Origin: Sophora flavescens
Lineage: Eukaryota > Streptophyta > Magnoliopsida > Fabales > Fabaceae
Direction of reading: 5' to 3'
Assembly: GCA_030762895.1 (NCBI GenBank)
Contig: CM061062.1
Coordinates: 134,895,104 to 134,959,103 of the forward strand
DNA: 64,000 bases
The notes beneath the pieces were generated by a model. That model worked only from the letters and a program-made list of their open reading frames with translations. It was not told the origin of the DNA and searched no databases. The first letter of the stretch is position 1. Every line of letters begins with the position of its first letter. The translations under genes and the position numbers were made by a program. Shown one piece after another: positions 58,626 through 64,000 of the stretch.

Positions 58626-61600
58626 TTTTAGTCTCCAATGTCTAAAAACAAAACTACCAATCTAAGGATATATATATATACATGTTATTAATTAGTTTAT
58701 AAAGTCTAACAAAAAAACTATTCATCTAAGTAGTGCGGAGGTATCTTGTCAATTCCTTTTTCAGCCACATACTTGAAGAAGAATTCAGCGAAGCGCATCC
58801 TCAAGTCTCTTAACTCATCTTCTTTAATAGGCGATTGGTCGTTAAATGCCTACACGTACACGTTCAAATAATAACAATAGCATCAATGCAAGTCATCTTC
58901 AAAACTATAATATATAATTTAACAAGTTGTTTAAATACTACCTTATTCCATCCATCCGTAATAGATGCGGAGACTATGTTCAGCATATGAAGCATCATAT
59001 AATAGCCGCACGACCACCCGTCAATTTGAAATCGAGACTACCAACAAAATTAATTTCAACGTCAGTTGAATATACATATAAATTAGTAATTATAATATTA
59101 ATTATTTGATAAATAAACTACCAAACCTCGAGGATGTTCCATACAGGATTTGCTTTAGCCTTAGAAGTCCTACTTCTCCCGTTGGCGCAACTTATGCTAC
59201 TCGCCTTCAGCGCGCTATCATAAACAAATAATCATGTCGATCAATTAACAAATTCATATATCATGTGTGTAATAAATTAAAAACAACTAATATTAAAACT
59301 TAAATTAAATTTAAGATTAGTTACTTACTTATTTACATCTTCCAACACCACATGTGGCGGCTGTTGGTGAAGAGAACAAAAGAATATGACAGTATGCCTA
59401 GACGGGTGAAGTACGAACAACTGTCAATGACTTTTCATACAGTAGGGAGCCAGATATAATTTTTTCGGATTGTCTCCCAACAAGTTCCCTAAGTATTTAC
59501 TCAATGCATCGCCATCAAAGAAATCGGGCAGAAGGATTGACGGATCTAAGAAGCCGTAAACTGATGCAACGCCCTTATCAAGCTGAAGACGATGGAGATA
59601 CCTAAGATATGAAAAGGTGTGGATGTTAATTACATAATATATATATTGAAATTAAAATAAATTATTAAATGGAAAAATACCAAAAATAAATAAGTTATAA
59701 AATTAAAATTAACTTACGTGCACCAGAGACTCAAAACATTGCTGGCCATCCAGACGTTATTTCTGCAGGCATTCCCGAGATCGTCACCACAGAAGGAAAA
59801 TATCCTCCGTTGATCTGGGCGTGCCACCCATCCATCGTGCTCCAATGGACATTCAAAAATATCAAACGCATAATCCTCACCAAGTGAGAACAAACGAGTG
59901 ATAGGTGACAGCGACACCGACGTCGACTTGGCCTTCAGTTTAGGAAAAATAAAATAGATAAGTTGTTGATAATTAAAAAAAAACACAAGTAATTATTTGA
60001 CTAATTTGGACATTAATAATGAATACATACCTTTGTTAACATTTCGAGCTCACGTCGTTTGGAGTCCAACTCAAGCTCACGCCTTTTCATTTCCAACTCA
60101 TGCTCATGGCGTTGGACTTCGAACTCCCGCTCCCTAGCTGCCAACTCATCGTCCTCCACATGTGCCCTACTAAAACTCTCTTTTGTGCTCACATGTGATG
60201 GGTTGGCATGCCCTGCGGTGTCCTGGGATGTACCGACGAAGGAAAGCTCTCTGGCAAGCTCCTGCTTGAATTCTGGGTTGGATATTAAGCTTTGCATCAG
60301 ATGTGTTGTAATAGTTGGGTTGGACATGAGGTGCTGAGTAATGTCAGCCAAAATTGATGCTTCATCGACCACCCGCTTTCGTGAAGCAGACTTGCCATAA
60401 TATTCTTTGATGGTCACGTTCCCAGGAACACCGAGAACCCGACCAGGATGGTCTTTCTTGCCTAGAGCAGTCATCAAGACGTCCCGCGTCCAGAAGGGAC
60501 GAATGAGCCCTGGGAGGATTGTGCTTTAAGATCCATCTACAATGAAAAAAATGAAAAAACGTGCAAGTGAAAAGTGTTGCAAATATCTATACAAATATCA
60601 ATTGAAATCAAGTTAATTATTTACTTACAATCTTATCTGCCACTTCGCGAGTGGCATCAACTTTAAAAGATCCTGTCTTTGTCATGCGGCCGGCTAACCA
60701 GACATCCTCGCGGTCGATGTCCGATGGAGGACTTAATGGTGTGCCCTCAGGCACCTCTCCTCTTTCAATCCTAGCAGAGTGATCTTCCTGCTTCGCCCTC
60801 AGCCTATCCGCCATCATCTGCTCGATCCGAGTCTGGTACCCACCCTGAGACATGGTGTGGCGGTGGACGTTCTTCGCCTGATTCTGCCGACCCTTATTTT
60901 CCTTAGCCTATTCAAACAAAAACACATAATTAAATACAGTTAAATGATCTATAAGAAGCATACAAAATTAACTTAATCAACCAACCTTAAATTCTCCATC
61001 CTGTCGACTCCTGGCAAACATATCCCAAGTATCCTGATCAATCCAGGGATAATCCGAGAACATTTTATCAAGCCGCTTCTTCCCAGATACATAGTACCTG
61101 GTAAGATCATGCTTGAACCCATTCCAACGCTTTGATGCCATTTTCATACATTTATGACGATGATCCTCGTCATTTGGCACGGTCCAAGCTACCTACACAT
61201 TAAATACATAACAACTGGATGGATTATAACTCGGATAATTATCTAATAATGTAAATCAAACGAATGTAAAGGTAAAATACCGCGATAACCTCCCAAATTT
61301 GATCCTTAACATTCTGTGGAACGTCATTCCAGTGGTTGTAGTTGATGCTTACGTGTTGCTTCGGTTGTAGAAACACCCACTTATTAAATTCTTTAGCACG
61401 GGGTCCCTAGGCATTTAGATTAGCATCGAAGGACACTTCAAGCTTCTGTCCGCTTTGCCTTTCCTTCTCTAGTTTCTTAAATGAGGTGGCTCCTCTACCC
61501 CGTTTCCTATTAGCCTGTGATGTCTATATGGACAAAAAAAATGATAAAATAGAGGGTTGTAACATTATAAACTCACATTAAAAAGAAGGACTAAAGATAG

Positions 61601-61874
61601 TATATAACATGTAAACTTACACTAGAATCAGGCGTAGGCGTGATCGGGTCCTGCGTAGCCCCTACAGTGTCCTCCCGTGCATGTGGGCTATCCGACTGAT
61701 CCATATGTATGCCTGTTCAGAAACAATATATATGTATTAACATAGGTTATAACTCAAAATAAATACAGAAGTATAAATAAAAATAACTAGATAGGTCCTG
61801 TAGATATACAAAACATCTATCCAATATAAGGACAATACGAGAGATTGAAAACTATAGTTTTTGAAGATTGCCAA

Positions 61875-62012
61875 ATCTTCGGTCACGGCACGGCAATGGA
61901 TGTCCATCACGGTCGTAACGTGACAACTGAACCAGACCCTCACATGCAGAACTGATCACAGCCTAGCCGTGATGAGCATCACGGCCGTGACAGATCAACC
62001 AGCAGAGCAACA
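61875..62012 (+). repeat. Small gypsy LTR fragment with palindromes
   Basis: AACTGAACCAGACCCTCACA and the following AACTGATCACAGCCTAGCCGTGATGAGC align with about 17960-18090 in the gypsy LTR, including the TCACGGCCGTGA units. About 135 bp, no LTR end on either side. It lies in intron 1 of the transposase/Ulp1 gene. Confidence 0.8.
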
Positions 62013-62016
62013 TGCA

Positions 62017-62205
62017 CTCAAAACCAAAAATAGAGACATTCCAAACAACTCAAACTCACGATTTCAAGTTTCAACTACTGAGACTACAGTTTCAACATAC
62101 ACTCAAAACCAAAAATAGAGACATTCCAAACAACTCAAACTCACGGTTTCAAGTTTCAACTACTGAGACTACATTTTCAACATACACTCAAAACCAAAAA
62201 TAAAA
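62017..62205. repeat. 85-bp tandem repeat, about 2.2 copies
   Basis: CTCAAAACCAAAAATAGAG starts at 62017, 62102 and 62187 (period 85). Copies 1 and 2 differ at a few positions; copy 3 is partial. Directly adjoins the LTR fragment in intron 1. Confidence 0.92.
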
Positions 62206-62550
62206 AAATGTGCCCTAAAGACTCACCAGAAATAGGTGCTCGCATGGTGGTGGTGGGGGAGCTCGATTGGTGGCCAACGTTCGATGTGGTTACTGAGAGC
62301 AGAGGGACAATGAGAGTTAGTGCACGGGAAGGGGAAAGAGAGATGTCAAGTTATTGCAAAGAATGAGCGGGAAAGACAGAGTTAGGGGTTAAGAGTGTAC
62401 CTCACGGTGGTGGCGAAGAAGCCCTCACGGTGGTTGCGGTGGAGATGAGCTCGCGATTAAGGCAGAGTGAGAGTGAGAGTGAGGGTTGAGAGTGAGGGTT
62501 GAGCGTGATGAAAAGAGAAAAGAGACGTACAGAGCGGAGTGCAGAAGGCG

Positions 62551-62698
62551 CGCGGGTGTAAACATTATAATCAAAATAAAACAACATTTTACGTCAGTTG
62601 TTTGTAAAAACTGACGTTAAAGGACGCGGGTGTAAACATTATAATCAAAATAAAACAACATTTTACGTCAGTTGTTTGTAAAAACTGACGTTAAAGAA
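62551..62698. repeat. 74-bp perfect tandem duplication
   Basis: CGCGGGTGTAAACATTATAA starts at 62551 and 62625. The two 74-bp copies look identical by eye, each with one ACGTCAGTT/AACTGACGT hairpin. The duplication is therefore recent. Confidence 0.92.
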
Positions 62699-64000
62699 TA
62701 TTTAATTAACGTCAGCTTTATTAAGAAACCGACGTTAAAAATAAAAAAACTTTTAACGTCCGTTGTTGAAGACAACTGACGTTAAAAGTGTTCTGCAAAA
62801 ACATTAATTCCTTTGACTACTGTGCTATATACCTACCCCTGAGCATTAAGTTTATAGATCAGTTTTCAAGAAAATCAGTCTCTCTTCTCTATATAGGATA
62901 TAGGATTATTTACGTCAGCTAGTTATTTAACTGAAAATCACACTTTTAACGTCAGTTGTTTAAAAAACTGACGTTAAAAATATTTAAAAAAAAAAAAAAA
63001 CACTTTTAACGTCAGTTGTATTAAACAACTGACGTTAAAAGTTTATTAGTTTCTGCAAAAATATTCATTCCTTTGACTACTGTGCTACTTACCCATTCAC
63101 CTTGTAACCTAATCCTCTTAATGAGCATTAAGTTTTTAGATCAGTTTTCAAGAAATTCGGGTAGTCTCTCTTCTCTATATAAAGAATCATATTCTTCTCA
63201 GACGCCGATCTCACATTACACCCCCCTCTTTTCCTCTATATTTCGTGCTTTTTCCTTCACAATATGCCTCTATCATATTTGAGGTGTTGTTATTTCTTCC
63301 TATTCCTAGACTTAAAGGTCTCTGTCTTAATGGTAAAAAAACTTCTGAGGTTGAGTAAATCACATAACATGGATGGTAAGGTTGGGTAAATCACATAATG
63401 TGATTCCCTCACTTTATTTCATCCCCGTCATCCCTTTCACTTTGCTTTTGAAGCAAGTGATTGTGGATTCAAGACGATGCATCAAGGAATTCCAGTGAAG
63501 GAGAAGATGCAAAGATCCATTTCAATGTGGATTCACTTTTGCATCATGGAATTCAAGTGAGGGAGGAGATGCATCCATTGGAGTTTCTGAGGACAGGACT
63601 GAGAAGAAAATGATGTTGAAGCAAAACTTTTTTATATTTTAGGGCTATGTTGCAGAAATTTTTTATCTTTTAATCATTTAATTGTAACTTATGAATCGCT
63701 TCAATGAGATACGATTTGATTATACATATAACTTGTTTTTATGTTAAGTGTTTATTTATTTTAATTTGCACAAGAATTTGTTTACTAATTCAAGCTAATT
63801 AATGAAGATTAAAAATAAACTTGTTTTAAAAAAAAGTTTAGAAATAAACTGCACTATATATATGGAGTGACCTGTGTTAAGAGTGACAACAGGGCACTTC
63901 AGATAGGGATATAGGATTATTTACGTCAGCTATTTATTTAACTGAAGTAAGAATCACACTTTTAACGTCAGTTGTATAAAAAACTGACGTTAAAAATAAA
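62580..64000. repeat. Right subterminal hairpin region with segmental duplications
   Basis: TTAACGTCAGTT/AACTGACGTTAA hairpins occur at 62605-62790, 62948-63040 and 63960-63995. A block with CTTTGACTACTGTGCTA and GAGCATTAAGTTT...AGATCAGTTTTCAAGAAA occurs twice (62808-62895 and 63070-63180). The block ATATAGGATTATTTACGTCAGCT occurs at 62895 and again at 63909. No gene is seen; 63200-63900 is AT-rich text. Confidence 0.8.

Larger units (their letters stand above)
58718..62245 (-). pseudogene. Transposon gene: Transposase_24-type domain joined to a Ulp1-like peptidase, 11 exons, inactivated
   Basis: Exons (descending): 62245-62227, 61712-61621, 61523-61281, 61192-60986, 60907-60629, 60536-60031, 59932-59718, 59601-59329, 59214-59127, 59037-58942, 58849-58718. 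All have GT/AG borders, and all phases agree if one deleted base is allowed in exon 6; total 716 codons. Exon 4 (ASKRWNGFKHDLTRYYVSG; WDMFARSRQDGEF) is the plant transposase (Ptta/En/Spm) domain. Exon 6 has MTALGKKDHPGRV and then a charged coiled coil. Exons 7-10 form a C48/Ulp1-like fold, with the His region in exon 8 (YLAPYCMKSH) and WSCGYYMMLHML holding the Cys in exon 10. The usual DSL triplet reads CSL. Breaks: TAG at 61407-61409, TGA at 59424-59426 (probably former Trp), and one base lost at GGG 60483-60485. Intron 1 holds a gypsy LTR fragment. Confidence 0.85.
58071..64000. mobile_element. Large En/Spm-type transposon with TGACG hairpin arrays (right end outside window)
   Basis: The left edge is probably near CACACAAGTGTTTTTTTACG (58071). 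Arrays of inverted TTAACGTCAGTT/AACTGACGTTAA words occupy the left (58128-58390) and right (62580 to the window end) flanks of a central minus-strand gene. That gene encodes a plant-transposase and Ulp1-like protein. Subterminal repeats around a transposase gene are the layout of CACTA elements; Mutator-like elements can also carry Ulp1 genes, so the superfamily is not certain. The right terminus lies beyond 64000. Confidence 0.65.

Noticed and set aside
61737..61943. 68-codon minus-strand ORF
   Set aside because: Falls in intron 1 of the transposase/Ulp1 gene and overlaps the gypsy LTR fragment.

Overview
The window is plant nuclear DNA: strongly AT-rich, gene-poor and packed with plant-type transposable elements. 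The only intact host gene I recognise is a folate-biopterin transporter-like gene at 32.8-35.6 kb. The element families and the repeated AT-rich MITE families fit a dicot, probably a papilionoid legume, but the species assignment is an inference.

Positions 1-28,436 form one nested retrotransposon complex. The outermost layer is a minus-strand Sirevirus-like copia element (gag start, PBS and LTR at 26,936-28,436). A plus-strand relative interrupts its gag; that copy has gag at 1-1,014, an env-like ORF from 1,422, polypurine tracts near 24.8 and 25.06 kb, and a 3' LTR ending at 26,935. Its env-like ORF is cut at 2,907/23,478 by another Ty1/copia element (5' LTR 2,908-5,329, PBS 5,331, decayed pol 19,096-22,127, 3' LTR 22,128-23,477). 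Inside that copia lie a truncated minus-strand LINE (5,955-7,867) and an Athila-lineage Ty3/gypsy element (7,868-19,095). A minus-strand fragment of the same gypsy LTR also sits inside the copia 5' LTR.

Positions 28.4-37.2 kb hold small DNA elements with readable target-site duplications and the two-exon transporter gene, whose putative TATA box lies 24 bp beyond the end of a repeat. At 37.4-42.8 kb a 136-codon minus-strand ORF is split by a solo LTR (TSD TGATG). That LTR is itself invaded by a PIF/Harbinger element that carries a LINE fragment and the last 67 codons of its transposase.

Positions 43-58 kb carry a hAT transposase relic, a large-TIR element with a 9-bp TSD, a 5.7-kb CACTA element with two right ends, an RPA-like fragment plus a Helitron-like 3' end, an AT-rich imperfect tandem array interrupted by an 8-bp-TSD MITE, and a LINE fragment. 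From 58.07 kb to the window end there is a large En/Spm-type element. It has arrays of hairpins built on AACTGACGTTAA and an eleven-exon minus-strand gene that joins a plant-transposase domain to a Ulp1-like cysteine-peptidase domain. The gene is inactivated by two stop codons and one frameshift, yet all of its exon phases agree.

Apart from the transporter (and possibly the split ORF), everything coding here belongs to mobile elements, nearly all of them dead. The interest lies in the nesting order, the breakpoints and the structured repeats.
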